Origin: Torreya grandis
Lineage: Eukaryota > Streptophyta > Pinopsida > Cupressales > Taxaceae
Reading direction: 5' to 3'
Length of the DNA: 64,000 bases
NCBI GenBank assembly: GCA_037957365.1
Contig: JARHVA010008427.1
Span: 382,001 to 446,000 of the forward strand
The first letter of the stretch is position 1; each line of letters opens with the position of its first letter. This document shows positions 42,433-55,211 of the stretch, in pieces. Made by a program: the position numbers and the translations under genes. The notes under the pieces are model-generated. The model did not search any database. It was not told the DNA's origin and worked only from the letters and a program-made list of their open reading frames with translations.

Positions 42433-43620
42433 AGGTGACTACTCAGTGCTCCTAGGTAAACCATGGTGCTACATGAATAATGGGGACATGAACTTTAAGA
42501 AATGTTACATGAATTTTTAGAATGGGAAAGATAAGGTGGTGATCCCCCTGTTGAAATATCAAGGTCCACCATATTTTTAGAGAATTGACTTTAAGGAAGA
42601 GATAAATCACATATGCAATATCATGACATAGAGCACTATGTTTTTATAGCCTGATGATCAAGGAGTGCTTGAGTAGGAGGATAGCCAATCAGTATCTGAT
42701 ATAATATACATAGCATGTAACTAATGGGTAGAGGAGGCATACAAAAATAGTGGATGAAGGTGCCACCAAGTTTTCACAAAGGTGTTAAGGTTGGTTAGGA
42801 CAGGTGCAATCCAAATTGAGTGAAATACGTAAAAATGGGTTCCCGTGCCAAGTTAATTAGAAAAAGAGTGTTTAGATTAAGTGAGAGAAAAATTGATACC
42901 TTTCCAAGATATAAAGAAAATAGACCTATTCAGAGCTACATAAATGACCTAGAGTCTTGCATACACAAAGAAGTATATCAAATGGGTGCATTGGTGCATA
43001 CACTAAAGAGCACTAGTGCCCGATGGTGGGAAACACACAAGGCTAGCCTACCAATGTGATAAGACATCAAGGCCACAATAAGCATAAGGTTTGGCAAGAG
43101 TAATGAGAAATTAGACATAGCATCTTACTCAGGTGATTTAGACCCTATTTCCCACATGTACATCTATGAATAAACATGGACTAGTTATAGAAAAAATACA
43201 CGAATGAACCTATGGGTGAACACCTTTTACAAGACCCTCAAAACTTGGGAATGAGCTTAGTACATCATAAATGAGATACATAAGGAGATTAAAAGTTGGG
43301 ATACACTAAAGGAGAGGTTCATGCACACATTTTCCTTTTCCTATAAAGATTTGAGGATGCTTGAGCTATTATAGGTCATACGTTTGGTAGTCTTTAAAGA
43401 CACCACTATACTAGAAGAGCATCTCAAGGACATGTTTGGGGAGAAAGGACTAGCACTTCCCACATTATTTGAAGACAAGGTGCTTAATAACAACTCCAGT
43501 GAAGAAGATGATGAGACTTGAAAAGAGCACAACTAGAAGGTTTTAACAAGCAAGAAAAGGGTTGTACACCAAATAAATGAGAGTGTCCTAGATGAAGACA
43601 TACCTACTCATCTACACATC
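42433..43620 (+). pseudogene. Gypsy D gag
   Basis: Readable parts include MNFKKCYMNF, VVIPLLKYQGPPYF, EEINHICNIMT (about 42490-42620), and the open frame 42820-43059 with FPRYKENRPIQSYINDLESC and MGALVHTLKSTSARWWETHK. There W-W and the downstream H fit the gypsy gag core. A second similar stretch follows at 43230-43440: YIINEIHKEIKSWDTLKERF then FSYKDLRMLELL. The region ends in an acidic tail. No zinc knuckle is seen. I assign it from position and from the capsid-like pattern. Confidence 0.7.
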
Positions 43621-45150
43621 AACACTATAGAAGGGACAAGGTAGGTAGAAGACTACCATTAGGTGAAAAATGAACCATATCACATGCCACTTCAAACCAT
43701 GAAAGTGGGCATCAACATAGAGGGCAAACCTAATATTTTCACCATAGGTGCATATTGGTTTGAAGTAGAGATGACACATATTATTGAGCTCCTAAAGTAA
43801 TTTCAATATTTATTCCCCTAAAACTATTAATACATAAAGGTCACCCACCCTTCCTTGGGTAAGATGAGAATCAAGCTGATGGGTGGCATGAGACCCATAA
43901 AGAAATGCTTGTACAGCATGAACCCCAATCTCTATACCAAGGTAAAAATAGAGATTGATGGGATACTAGCCGTAGGGATCATATATCTAGTGTAGGAGTC
44001 AGAATGGGTAAGTCTCATGGTAATTAGCATAAATAAAGATGGGTTAATTATAATATGCATCAATTATCAACTCTTAAACACTGCCTATGTTACCAAACCC
44101 TTTCTAACACAATTTATAGATGAGGTCCTAGATGGCATCACCAGTTTTGAAATATACATGTTCATTGATGGATTCTCAGGATACCATCAAGTGCAAATAG
44201 AGGATGAAGAAAAGCCAAAAACAACTATAAAAACTAAATGGGGTTGTTTTATATATAAAATAATGCCCTTTGGGCTCAAGAATGCACTAGCTATCTTCTT
44301 CAGGGTAGTCATCATGACATTCAATGAATTTATTCATTAGTTTCTCTAGGTATACTTTGATGATTAGACTGTGTATGGCCTCATCAAAGACCACTACGAT
44401 AACCTATGCCTCATGTTTGAAAGATGTAGGTGACTAAAAATTTCATTAAACATAAATAAGTGCATCTTTACAACTCCTTATAGAACATTGCTTGGAAACA
44501 TTGTCTATAAGGATGGTTTACTAGTAGACCTGACAAAGATCACCATTATTATTTAGCTCTATCCCCCTTCAATGTAAAAGGATTTTCATGATTTCCTAGG
44601 CCATTATGGCTAATAAAATAAATTCATTAGGAGCTATGCAAGGATTTCATCACCTCTAGAGGAACTCTTGTGTAAGGAGGGCCCATTCTATTAGGGCCAG
44701 GTATAATAAGAGGCATTTGAAACCCTAATGTTGAAACTAGCTAGTGTGCCAATATTACAATTTCTAGATTGGATGAATCCATTTCACATCCATGTAGATG
44801 CCTCCACCTCTACCATTGACACCATTTTGGTGAAACCAGGCAAAGGAAAGATGGACCATCCAATTTCCTTCACCAATAGAAAGTTAACCCAAGTAGAGTG
44901 AAACTATATGACAATCAAGTGAGAGGAATTTGCCATGGTATATGCACTATAAAAGTTTTTACAACACTTACTGGATACTCCTTTCATTTTATTCACTAAT
45001 CATGAAGCACTCAAATACCTCATCAATAAGATAGTACTACATGGGTGCATATATAGATGGATAGTTTTTTTCTAAGAATTCCAATTTCCCATTTTCATTA
45101 AGCCTAGAAAGTAGAATGTAGGGCCTACCCATTTGTTTCAAATTAAATCT
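43621..45150 (+). pseudogene. Gypsy D reverse transcriptase and RNase H
   Basis: The run-in HPSLGKMRIKLMGGMRPIKK (about 43850-43905) leads to RT: ESEWVSLMVISINKDGLIII, FIDGFSGYHQVQIEDEE (motif A, Asp in I-D-G-F), KWGCFIYKIMPFGLKNA and VYFDD at 44350-44364, with both catalytic Asp intact. Then CLMFERCR, ISLNINKCIFTTPYRTLLG and the connection. RNase H follows: FHIHVDASTSTIDTILV near 44780-44830 keeps the first Asp, and FTNRKLTQVE and ILFTNHEALKYLI follow. A recognisable protease active site is not seen upstream. RT comes before the only RNase H, the usual gypsy order, unlike A and B. Confidence 0.92.
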
Positions 45151-45186
45151 ATTGATGTATCAACACTAATTAAATATGATATGCCA

Positions 45187-45190
<4 letters not shown>

Positions 45191-45258
<68 letters not shown>
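45191..45258. repeat. (TA)34 microsatellite
   Basis: An uninterrupted TA dinucleotide run of about 68 bp lies between the RNase H and integrase parts of element D, where a coding linker is expected. Confidence 0.98.
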
Positions 45259-45259
<1 letters not shown>

Positions 45260-45260
<1 letters not shown>

Positions 45261-46520
45261 TTCCAACACATTCTTGAAGACTTAGTAGAGATCACCACCT
45301 TCTTAACTTTTATACTAGCACCCTAGACCATGTCTGAGAAAGAGAGAAAATAATTCGCTATTCATGCCACCCCATTCCAACTCATTAAGGGGGAAATTTA
45401 CAAGATGATTCAAGATGAAGTTCTCTACTGATGTGTTCTTGAGCATGAAAGGGACTCCATATTTCAAGAGGCACATGAGGTAATTGTAGGAGGCCATTAC
45501 ACTGGTGACATAATGGCTCAAAAGATCTTACAGTCAGGTTTGTGGTGGCCAAGCCTATTTTAAGATTCCAAGGAGTGCACAAAGGCATGTGATATATTCC
45601 AGTGCATAGGAAAACCTAATGCTCATGATGAGATGCCTCTCATACCTATCCTTTCCTAGGTACCTTTTGAAAAATGGGTTATTGACTTTTTTGGGCCCAT
45701 CACTCCTATAGCTCAGTACATGGGTTCATAATACATTTTGGTATCCACTAACTATTTCACCAAGTGGGCCGAGGCTATTCCAACTAAAGATTAAATAGCC
45801 ATAATATCTATGCACTTCATATGGGAAAATATCATAAGTAGGTATGGGTGCCCATTAAGTCTGATGAGTGACAAGGGACCTATCTCATCAATGAAATGGT
45901 GTGAATTATCCTAAGTACATGGTGGTGTACCAAAAAACAATACCCTATCACCCACAATCCAATAACACAGATGAATCCTTTAAAAAAATCTTGGGGATTT
46001 TCCTCACTAAGATATGTACCATTAGGCATAAGGATTGGGATGACCACATTTTCATGGTACTATGGGCCTATCGTATAACCTATAAGAGTATAACAAAGGC
46101 AACACCATTTCAACTAGTGTTTAGCATAAAAGCCATACTGTCAATATAATTTATCATCCCATCACTATGCATTATGCACATTAGTCACTTGGATGACCAA
46201 GAGTCACTATAGGGAAGACTAGAGGACTTGTAGTGTTTAGATGAGAAGCACGCCCAAGAAAGGTAGAGTTAGTAAATCAAAAAAGTATGCCAAAAGAGTG
46301 GGCATGATAAACACATCAGGCACAAATAATTAACTAAAAGGGCATTACTATTACTCTATGACACCAAGTATATTAAGCACCCAAGAAAACTACAGATAAG
46401 GTGGATGGGTCTCTACATCATCCATCACATATTGGATACTGGCACATGTAAACTATGCATGCTCACTATAAAAATGCTCCCTAAACATTTCAATGGTAAT
46501 CACTTAAATATATATAGGCA
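45260..46520 (+). pseudogene. Gypsy D integrase
   Basis: Zinc domain: HEVIVGGHYTGDIMAQKIL, then SGLWWPSLF and KACDIFQC (about 45470-45605), with H-H-C-C ligands present. Core: VPFEKWVIDFFGPI (first Asp, about 45660-45700), YFTKWAEAIPT, SRYGCPLSLMSDKGP (second Asp, about 45835-45880), and the 82-codon frame 45901-46149 with TIPYHPQSNNTDESFKKI (Glu) and WAYRITYKSITKATPFQLVF. C-terminus: KRALLLLYDTKYIKHPRKLQ and RWMGLYIIHHI to about 46440, ending near 46520. All three catalytic acids are still readable although the frame is broken. Confidence 0.93.
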
Positions 46521-47540
46521 ATAAAGTGGCACCTATACCACAATAACACCGACTTATTAGTCATAAGTTAGATTGAGTGTAATGACCATACATAGGCTTG
46601 GTGCAAGCCAAGCCCATAAGTAAGCTAAGTTTTGGTTCTTTTGTAGGTTGGTAATAGGTGGTGTGAGATGGTTGTAGATATCCCTAGGTTATACCACTCC
46701 ATGCATAAATCCAATTAGGTGAGTCAAGAACTTGCACCAATAAGTACATGAGCCTAAATGCCTAAGTTATGGGTGCATAAAGTCTATAAATCAAGTACTT
46801 AGAAAAAGAAACATCCATGTAAGAGGTGCATAGTGAGATGATGAGAAGATACCAAGTAATGGAGGGTCGGTATAAGGAATTTGTATGGGTTAGGATGAGC
46901 CAAGGCAAGACAATGCATATAAATTCAACCAAGGAGAGAAAATCATGATTTAGACAAAAGTGCAGCTAAAAATGAATGTAGGACTTAGGAGGATGAATTG
47001 TATGCATATGAGGTGTTACACCTAGGTTACCACAAGAAAGGTAAAAGTCACACCATGCAATGAGCATAGAAGTAAGTTGTTTAAGATAGTTGGCATCCAC
47101 CCATGAGTTGGTAGGAAATGACTAATTTGAACCACTAGTCACATCACCAAAAATACCATTATAAATAATAAGTGAGGTGGTGGAAACATGATGCCACACA
47201 TTAAATGTAGGGATGATGAAGGATCTTGGAGGATTTTGAAGATTTATTTCATTTCCTCTAAAAGATGTATAACTCTCATCATAAACACCTACAATAAAGG
47301 CAGTAAGTCAACCAAGAGTGAATAAAGGCATGGTCACACAAATGGGCTAGGTTATACTCTATTACAAAATTAGATATTATAAAAACTTAAAAAGAGCTAA
47401 AGAGAAAAACTAGGTTGCTAAAAAAGACATAATATAGAAAACTAGGCATGAACTAAGAAATAGTGAGAAGGAAGTGCATCCATAAGAATGAGCAAGGGAA
47501 AGTACATCCACAAAAGAAGGTAATAGTCAAAAATATAGTC
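46521..47540 (+). other. Gypsy D spacer after integrase, no gene
   Basis: About 1 kb between the integrase end and the extra reading frame shows no coding pattern. I see no terminal repeat or other element inside. Confidence 0.5.
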
Positions 47541-50500
47541 CTAAATGAATTACCTAAGGGTCACCATTAGCGGGTTCAGAAAACCTCATCTCCCAAGGTT
47601 TAATTCTAGCCACTTCAAAATGGTGAAGAAGTAGAAGAATAGGAGATCTACAAAAGAATATATATAATCCAAGTAGGCTTGATTCAATGAGAAAAAAATC
47701 ACAAAGATTGTGGCATAAACCATCAAAGGGGTAAGCAATTCTATGATCCACCCAGAGGTGCTCATCAAAATGTCTTATCAATACATGTAATCCTCCTAAG
47801 GTATTGGTAATAGAAAATATTTTCTCCTTTACACAATTGATATCTCAAGGATTACAACCACCACACTTCTAGCTATCTCCAAGATTTGGTGTAGGATTAA
47901 ATGGTAGATAATAGGTAAAATATGCCATAAGGGGATGCATTATTTGATGTCTCAATCAGAGATAAGCTAATAGCTTTAGGCACAACTTAACTCTATGAGT
48001 TTCCATAATTTGGGAAGCTAGAAGAACTCATGCAATTTCTCCTTTTGTGCATCCATGAGGATAACATCTAATTTATAGGCAGATGCATGAAAATATTAGT
48101 GCAACTCATCAGGGGATAATTGGGCTCTTAGATATTAGGAGGGACATTCATCAAATAATGAATTATGAAGAAGAAGTGAAGTGCATTTCCCAATTGTTAA
48201 AATACTATAAAGGGGGTTTTGCCTTCCCCATCAAAGATTGTATTGACCCAAGGATGAGAGTAGAATCACACCAAGTCAGCACCATGTTATGTCTAGGAGA
48301 GTGGTGGATCGATGTGTCTAATATCTACTTATGCATCGCATACCATATGGTACAATGGGTCCAACTCAATATACCCAAACTCATAGAAAATGAATTTTTG
48401 AAAAATGGCATTGAATGCCACACCTCCAAGGGAAATTTTAGGTGGGGATCCATCCTCATCCTCACCATCATGGAGGAGATAGGAATTCTAGATGGGAAGG
48501 GAAATAACTTATGGGTTTTTATAGAACATCATGTATCTTTGATGTACAAATAATAATAATTCACCTACATTGCCTCTACTAGCACAAAGTATAAAGCATT
48601 GGCAATGAAGTGGTGTGTTTGATCCATAGAAGGCTTTGGGCTTGAATGGTACATTCCTCAAGGGTCACCAAAGAGTTTGTTCTATAAAATGACTTTTTCC
48701 ATGATGAACTACTATTGTGTAGTGCACCTATCACTAAAATATGGCACAATGTTTGGGTGGCTAAAACTACCTTATGCCTTTTTACCAAAATACTTTAGTA
48801 AGGCACTATAATGGATTCCTAATGTGTAACAGATGGAAATCCTAGTTGGAGAACTAGACATGGAGAGGTGTAAACTTAGGTGCCAATTTGTCTGCACCAA
48901 CATGAAATCCACCAAAGATGAGGAGGAGGAATTGGATAGCCCCAAGATCACTCCTATCCTCATAGTATCAATAACCAGCTACATCTATACGTTTTACTAT
49001 GAGATGAAGCTAAGGAAGAAGGTGGTTTAAGCATCTAGTGTGGAAGGTAGCACTAACCCTCTGGTTTGAATAGGAGAAAAGGGGACCCTAATTCTTATCA
49101 TAAGTGAAGATCCCCCTAATAAAAAAGGGGGAAACCTTGGAGGAAATTTAGATGCACCTATAAAGGAAGATCACCTTAGAAGGAGAAGTGTCTACCTTAG
49201 AGCTACCAAAAAGGGGAAAGAAGACCAAGGCAAAAAGGGAAAAGCCCTCCTCTTCTATGCCTATAATAGTTATATCTAAAGAAGATCCAAAGTATTTATA
49301 GGAAGGATAATGGGGGATAGGCACATATATTGTGAAGGAGGGATCCCATGAGGAATAGACCCCCTCTCCATTCCCTAAACTTTAGTAAGAGAATAATAAG
49401 CACAAGATAAAGACCTTTGACCAGGTATAACTTTAGAAGGCATACATGCAAGAGTTGAAAGAATAGAAGGAGGAGATGGCTAGGGTAGGGGTGGAAAAGG
49501 AGGTGATCGAGATGATGGAGGTCAAATTAATGAAAGGAATGGAGTACCTGGTGAAGGCAAATGAAAGTAACCATGAAGAAAAAGGGGTTAAGGCTACCCC
49601 ATCTAGTGTGCCAATAGATGAAGAGCTAAGGCACAAATAAGAGGCCATGGGCCTAAATCAACAAGGAATTAAGGTAATGATAAAATTAGATTAGAAGTGT
49701 ATAAATATGAGAGAGAGTGATATATCATAGGATGACATTGAAAAAATTAAGGCCACTAAGATCAGAGCTAGTGAAGAAAAGTACATCGTGCAAAGGAAGG
49801 CTAAAAAGGAGAAAGATGCCATTGGTATGGAGCATAGAAAGAAAGAAACAGAAGATGAACCTAGTGCCTCCACCAAGATAGTAGAGAAATATAAATAGTA
49901 GGCACACCCATTTTTTGAAGGGGTGCCTAGGAATATAGGACGTAATAATGGACTCAAACAATAGTAAATAGAAAAAGGAGAAGAAAAAGGAGGAGATGAA
50001 GAAATAAGGGAAGAGGAAGAAGAAGGAGATGGTGAAGAGGAAGAAGAAATTGGAGATGAATAAGAACCCAGCTCAGACTCTATCTAGGAAGAAGACATGG
50101 TGGAAAAATAAAGTTATACACTTGGGAATAGGGGGTGGGCATAAGAGGGATTTAAGGAGGATGACTACTATTTATAAGAATGCATGCCTTAGAAGGCTAC
50201 AACTAGAATGATGTGCCACTAGGTATCTTGGGCACTGAATTGCTTCATGGATGAACCTAAGTTCAAATTTATAAAAAAATAAATTAGATATCCCCTAAAG
50301 CTAGAGGGAGGGTACTCCTATAAACTCCTTAATCCTAGAGACATAAAACCCATGCACTTTTCTAATGCCTTGATCAAGATGGCATCTTCTATGGCTTGTA
50401 AGAACATCATTAATGGTGTTTGAGCCAAAAACTAGAAGAAAATAGCAAATGTCATAGAAAAAACTCCAAGAGGAAAGTCTAATCTCTAATATCTTTCTCA

Positions 50501-51120
50501 ATGCATCGAAGAGGTGGAACCTTCCCTCTTGGACAACATAAGCTCTAAAGGAATGAATTAAATAGACCAAGTCTACACCTTGGTTGAACAAATGATCTCA
50601 AGGATGAAGTTGGTGTAGGAAGAACTAAAAGACCCTTGTGATCACCTTAGAATGGATTTGAGTGGGAAGCTTGAAATGATTGAAGAGCTCTTTGGCCAGC
50701 TAAAGGCATGAATATAAGAGGTAAATGCAATATTCTCTAAATTCATCAACTAGTCCAAAGTCATTGATGTGCACCCGAAGAAAACAAAGGATGAAAAAGA
50801 GGCCTTAGTATAATAGGATGTTGTGGTCAATAGAAGTGAGCATCCACAAATTATGACAAAATTAAACTTGAGCTCTCAGTTGAAGACATAGGAGCAAGAA
50901 TTCTTTTGTGAATTCTATACAAGCACAAGTGGGCAAGGTGAAATTTTGGAAGGTGTAGTCAAAAGTGACAAAGAAATACTCAAGGCCTATAGAAGGGAAA
51001 TAGAAGGTGTGGATGTGACCATTTTAAGGTAGCATCCACCTTAGAAAATGGCACCATTGAGGAACTTAATAATGTAGTCCAGGGCTTTGAGACATTCTGA
51101 GAAAGACTAGAAAAAGATGC
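47541..51120 (+). pseudogene. Gypsy D extra reading frame downstream of integrase
   Basis: A coding-like stretch of about 3.5 kb starts near 47541 (MNYLRVTISGFRKPHLP by frame). It is clearest at 47985-48560: LYEFP-FGKLEELMQFLLL, CIHEDNI-FIGRCMK, then the 156-codon open frame 48083-48553 with LKYYKGGFAFPIKDCID, VSTMLCLGEWWIDVSNIYLC and FRWGSILILTIMEEIGILDG. It goes on through 48833-49030 (MEILVGELDMERCKLRC) and a long K/E-rich, coiled-coil-like stretch at about 49430-50070, and ends near VVQGFETF at 51095. It occupies the place of an envelope gene in retrovirus-like elements, but I see no signal peptide or clear membrane segment. The family is not recognised. Codon-scale conservation suggests it was once translated. 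Confidence 0.6.
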
Positions 51121-51164
51121 ACCTAAGTTTTGCATGTCTAGAGGCTAATCAACTAGTTTGGGGT

Positions 51165-51189
51165 GGACTAGAATTTTGTATGGGGTAAA
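51165..51189 (+). other. Gypsy D polypurine tract
   Basis: The stretch up to 51189 ends TTTGTATGGGGTAAA next to the TG of the 3' LTR at 51190. A second purine-rich block, TTTGGGGTGGA, lies about 15 bases upstream. Confidence 0.75.
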
Positions 51190-52491
51190 TGTTGGAACCC
51201 TTTTTCCCTAAGTAGTGTTCTCACACCAACATGAACAAACTAGGTATGAGGCAATCTTGTGTAATAATTACTTGGGTTTTGTCTTGTTTATGATAGCTAG
51301 AGGAATCCCACAAATACTTACACCAGTTGGCCAAGAAGTTACTTCTCACACAAATTTTGGATGGATGACTCTTAAAGTATGAACACAATGGTAGAGTCAT
51401 AAAGCTAAGAGTTTAATATCATCATAAACCTTGAGGCTTACCTACCTAGTCCTACATATAGTGGCTTAGGGCTTGAGGAGCATGGAAGTATGAATGGTGG
51501 AATAAATAGGAGAACTACCACCACCTAACCTTCCATCAGTACATGCCTACCTAGTTAACTAGAGGGGTGGATAACACCTATTTAAATAATCAACCTCCTA
51601 GAGAAAAAGGGAGAGGAAAGAAATAAAAATGATGATGACAAGGAAGTGGCATAGTGAAGACTGACACATATGCAATTAAAATAAAAACTAGGATGGCTTA
51701 TGTTTATTGTTGGTAGACCCAACCTTTATTAGTTAGAGCTCACTTGTGAGCTACTACACATGAAGGTATCATGTTAGGATAAGGCCTGAATTGATATTAT
51801 AACTATCATTTTGAAATACAAATGAAACTAATCATTTGTAAGAAATATGTGTTGAATACCCCCTCTGGTATAATCTTTAAGAATTGAATATGGTTTTGAT
51901 AGATATATTCTATGTTAGTATAAGTGGTTATTAGATAAGTCATGTGAGGATTTGTGGAGCCAATTCTATTTTTCCATTGTGATGCATGATAATCCATAGC
52001 TAGGAATGACCCAACTAAGTGCCAAGTGAACCTGACCCTATCAAAATAAAGGAACCAAGTAGCTCAAGAAAATATGAGAATGTCACCTAGACATCTTGAC
52101 CCAGTTAGTACCTAGATCAATTGTAAGAATAAATGTGAGCTGCTATGATGAATAATTAAACTCTAAACTCATCAAGTGACCATTAATCTAATCATTGAAA
52201 TAAACTTGAGTCGATGAATCCCCATGACATACCCCATTGACCAAACCAAAGTTGTGCCATGTTCCAGCTATCCCAATGTAGGCCTTGATCCTTTCATCAC
52301 TACACTTTAGGTGAGTGCTCAAGGTTTTCACCTTAATTGAATTATATGCTGATGTAGAGATGCACTAAATGTTTCACCTAACCTACTACTAAAATCCTTG
52401 CATCTAGTTATCTTAAAATGCCAAACTAGTAGGGTGAGTCAATAAGAGAAATGGGCACTACTATAAGAAATTCATACTTTCCACTACAATA
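51190..52491 (+). repeat. Gypsy D 3' LTR, 1302 bp
   Basis: It starts TGTTGGAACCC and ends CACTACAATA, followed directly by the target duplication GGTAG. The expected CAACA end appears as CAATA, a single C to T change. Confidence 0.9.
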
Positions 52492-53260
52492 GGTAGAGGT
52501 AGTAACCCTTAAATAATCTAATGAAAAATCAATCCTTGAATTCTATGACAATATGGTGAGTAGGTTTTGAGCACAATAAACCATTATATCTGATAATGCA
52601 TTGTCATTAATAGGTACAAGGGAAAGTGAATGGGTAAATGATCACGTCATATATATAAGTACCTCTTCTAATTACTACCTCCAAGGGAATGGGCTTGTAG
52701 AATATATAGATAAGAGTTTTATTAAATATTATTAAGAGGATGGTTGATGACAATCAAAGGTCTTGATATATAAAGTTAAATATAGCCTTATGGACTGGTA
52801 AAGTCACCCCTAAGAGAGTTGTAGGTAATTCACCATTCATGCTTGTGTATGGTAGATAATACAAAATGCCTATTTATCTTGAGATACCTACTTTAGAGTT
52901 ATTACGTTATTTAAAATTCATAAAAAAATAATCCTATTGAGGTAAGGATGGTAGAATTGATATTACTATAAGAGAAGACGTATAAAGCCATGCATACTTT
53001 GGAACATCATCAAGATCAAACAAAGTTTTTTTTTTATAGGAGATCTAGTGCAAGAAAGTTTCAATAAGGTGACCTTGTTCTAAAGTGGGATGAAGACAGG
53101 TCCAACCTTGGTAAACACAAAAAAATTGATACATTTTGGAGTGGTCCCTATTTGATCATTGGCTATAAAGAACACAATGCCTTTAAGCTATCAAGACTTC
53201 ATGGAGAAGTACTAAGCATCCCAGTCAATGGGATACACTTTAATCATTTATACTAAGGTT
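52492..53260 (+). pseudogene. Gypsy B integrase, catalytic core end and C-terminus
   Basis: Resuming after D: VEVVTLK, then SILEFYDNMVSRF and TIISDNA (second catalytic Asp, about 52595), ASSNYYLQGNGL-like reading near 52655-52700 (TSSNYYLQGNGLVEYI, with the Glu), WTGKVTPKRVVGNSPFMLVY at about 52790-52850, then the C-terminal FGDLVLKW-type segment: GDLVLKWDEDRSNLGKHKK at about 53070-53130 and FWSGPYLIIGYKEHNAFKL, VNGIHFNHLY at 53225-53255. It is joined to 39321-39706 and 41063-41229. Confidence 0.92.
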
Positions 53261-53529
53261 ATTTTAGTGTTTGTACATAGGTTAGGTGTTTTTGTTTCCA
53301 TAAGTGCTTAGCACATTGTTTTAGCATGAGTTTGTAATTTATTTTCCTGAAATGCCTTTGGCATAATGTGTTTACTTCTTTTTGTGTGGTCTGGTGTGAG
53401 TCTAAATTATTTATAAGTCAAGTTAGTTTTATATTGTAGCATAAAAGGGATTCAATTTCCCAATGGGAGGATAAGGCCCCTAATTCATTAACATTATAGG
53501 TATGCTACCCCTATGAATCACCAATTTAT
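53261..53529 (+). other. Gypsy B 3' untranslated region
   Basis: Short stretch between the integrase stop and the 3' LTR. A purine run, CAATGGGAGGATAAGG, lies at about 53460-53476 but is some 55 bp from the LTR start, so the true polypurine tract is uncertain. Confidence 0.5.
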
Positions 53530-54881
53530 TGACCAAATTTTGACCTCAACTCAAAAGTGGTCAACCCTTATAGGTTGAAACTTTTCATGGGATTATCAAA
53601 GATTTTATTTGGTCTTTTTATGGAATTAAATGGTCTTAAATCTTCTCCATGTGGTCATATTTGTCCTTGTCTAGCCTTGTCCAAAGTTTTATATCATGTC
53701 TACTTGTCTAGTCTTAGGGTTCATTTATGAGGTCCTAGCATTTTCAAGTGTGGTAAAAAGTTTTTCATGGTTTAGAGTCACTATAAAATGTTACTAATGT
53801 GTATTGAAGGTCATATTATCATGTATCAACCTTTTATTATGTTCTTATGTGCTAAAATGTCATTTTGGTTATCTTTTGGCCTATTTGGAGGAGTTGTATG
53901 TACCATATTAAAATTAAAACATATTAATAAGGTTTACCAATGTACCTAATGTTATATAATGTTTAGGGATGTTTATAAACTAACAAAATCTATAGTTCAA
54001 TGACTAAATTAAGTAAACTACCTCTTTACAAGCACTTTTGGGGCACTTGTATGGACTTGAAAGATATAATTATAGGTAAAAATGGTTTAAAAGTGTCCCT
54101 TGGGATTCCAAAATTCATATTACATATTTGTATCAAGTTTCAAGTTTTATAAATGCTTCATACATTCTCTCTCCTCCATCATTGCCTTCACAAACTTAGA
54201 AAGGAAAAATTCAAGTGGATGGTATAGCCAGGATAAAGAGAGTTGTGAGATGAAATTTTATCCACTATTATGGGTCCTAATAAGATTTAAATTAGTTTCA
54301 TTTTTATTTAGATTTATGTCTCATCCTTTATGATAATTTCTAAGAGTGACAATAGGTCACTATGCCTTGTCCATCCAAGCAGGGTCTAATTTTATTCTTA
54401 TTTCTCCACTTCAAAATTTGATGGAGAAGAATGATTTCTATGTGTGTTTTTAGAGTTAAAATATATCCTTTCAATGTGGGTTTCATTAAGAAACTAAATC
54501 TTTTCATGTGCATTCATTAACTAATAAAAGTGCCTCAAGTATAAGGTGTTCAATCACTCTTGCTACAAGTGTTTTGATTTACTTGAGTTGTTATCACTCT
54601 AAGAGGTTATTAAGTGATTCATAATTAATTTAATATCCCTAAAATTCATATAATTCATGTTTTATTCCCATAATATGTGATTCTTTTCCATAGTATTTAA
54701 GTATCTTTGTCTTTGGAAAAAATTTCAATGTATGAACAATCCTTTACATGTTTGATTGCCAAATTTGGCTCAAATATCAATAAGAAATCATAGTATAAGG
54801 TTCCAAGACACCATTTTACCATTGGAAGTATGGGATAATGAAGATAATAGTCTAATTATACCCTCAAATAGGAGTCATAAA

Positions 54882-55015
54882 TGTTAGAAGGGAATTCTTG
54901 TTGTTGTGCCAAAATGTCAACCTATTAACGCCCGATACAAACACCAACTAAGTACCCATGGGAGGCTGTTAGTCCATGTCACAAATCCCTAAGGGGGATG
55001 CTGTTGATTAGTCCA
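54882..55015 (-). repeat. TRIM 3' LTR
   Basis: 134-bp repeat, TGTTAGAAGGG to GATTAGTCCA in plus sense; its partner is at 55078-55211. The shared block GGGATTTGTGACATG (minus) and CCCTAAGGGGGATG are well kept. Confidence 0.9.
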
Positions 55016-55077
55016 ATAATCTCCCCCTCAACATTAACTAAGGGGATTCAAACCTGTGACCATGGCTTGATACCAGT

Positions 55078-55211
55078 TGTTAGAAAGGAATGTTTGCCAT
55101 TGTGCTAAAAGGTTGACCTATTAATGCCTGATACAAACACCAGATAAGTACCCATGGGAGGATATTATTCCATGTCATAAATCCCTAAGGGGGATGTTGG
55201 TTATTATTCCA
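55078..55211 (-). repeat. TRIM 5' LTR
   Basis: 134-bp repeat, TGTTAGAAAGG to TTATTCCA in plus sense, adjoining the primer site at 55065-55075 on its inner side. Confidence 0.9.

Larger units (their letters stand above)
41230..52491 (+). mobile_element. Gypsy D, element with an extra 3' reading frame
   Basis: LTRs lie at 41230-42330 (rearranged at its end) and 51190-52491. Target duplication GGTAG lies at 41225-41229 and 52492-52496, and it restores B's integrase (F-T-R-W-V-E-V). The interior, plus strand, holds gag, RT, RNase H, a (TA)n tract, integrase, a 1-kb spacer and a long extra frame before the polypurine tract. The size, about 11.3 kb, is large for a gypsy element because of the extra frame. 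Confidence 0.93.

Noticed and set aside
45191..45258. (TA)n run as a terminator or origin
   Set aside because: A pure dinucleotide microsatellite in a decayed element; nothing supports a function.
48083..48553. Envelope protein for the frame after the D integrase
   Set aside because: No signal peptide, membrane anchor or cleavage-site pattern could be seen; position alone is not enough.
49691..49961. Hydrophobic minus-strand frames resembling small membrane proteins
   Set aside because: They are the complement of a Lys/Glu-rich coding stretch, which always yields Phe/Leu/Ser-rich mirror frames.
42347..52491. Inverted pair 42347-42432 / 52406-52491 as a MITE or the ends of a DNA transposon
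   Set aside because: The right copy ends exactly at the LTR end next to the GGTAG duplication and the left copy abuts a reversed primer site, so an inverted LTR end explains it better.
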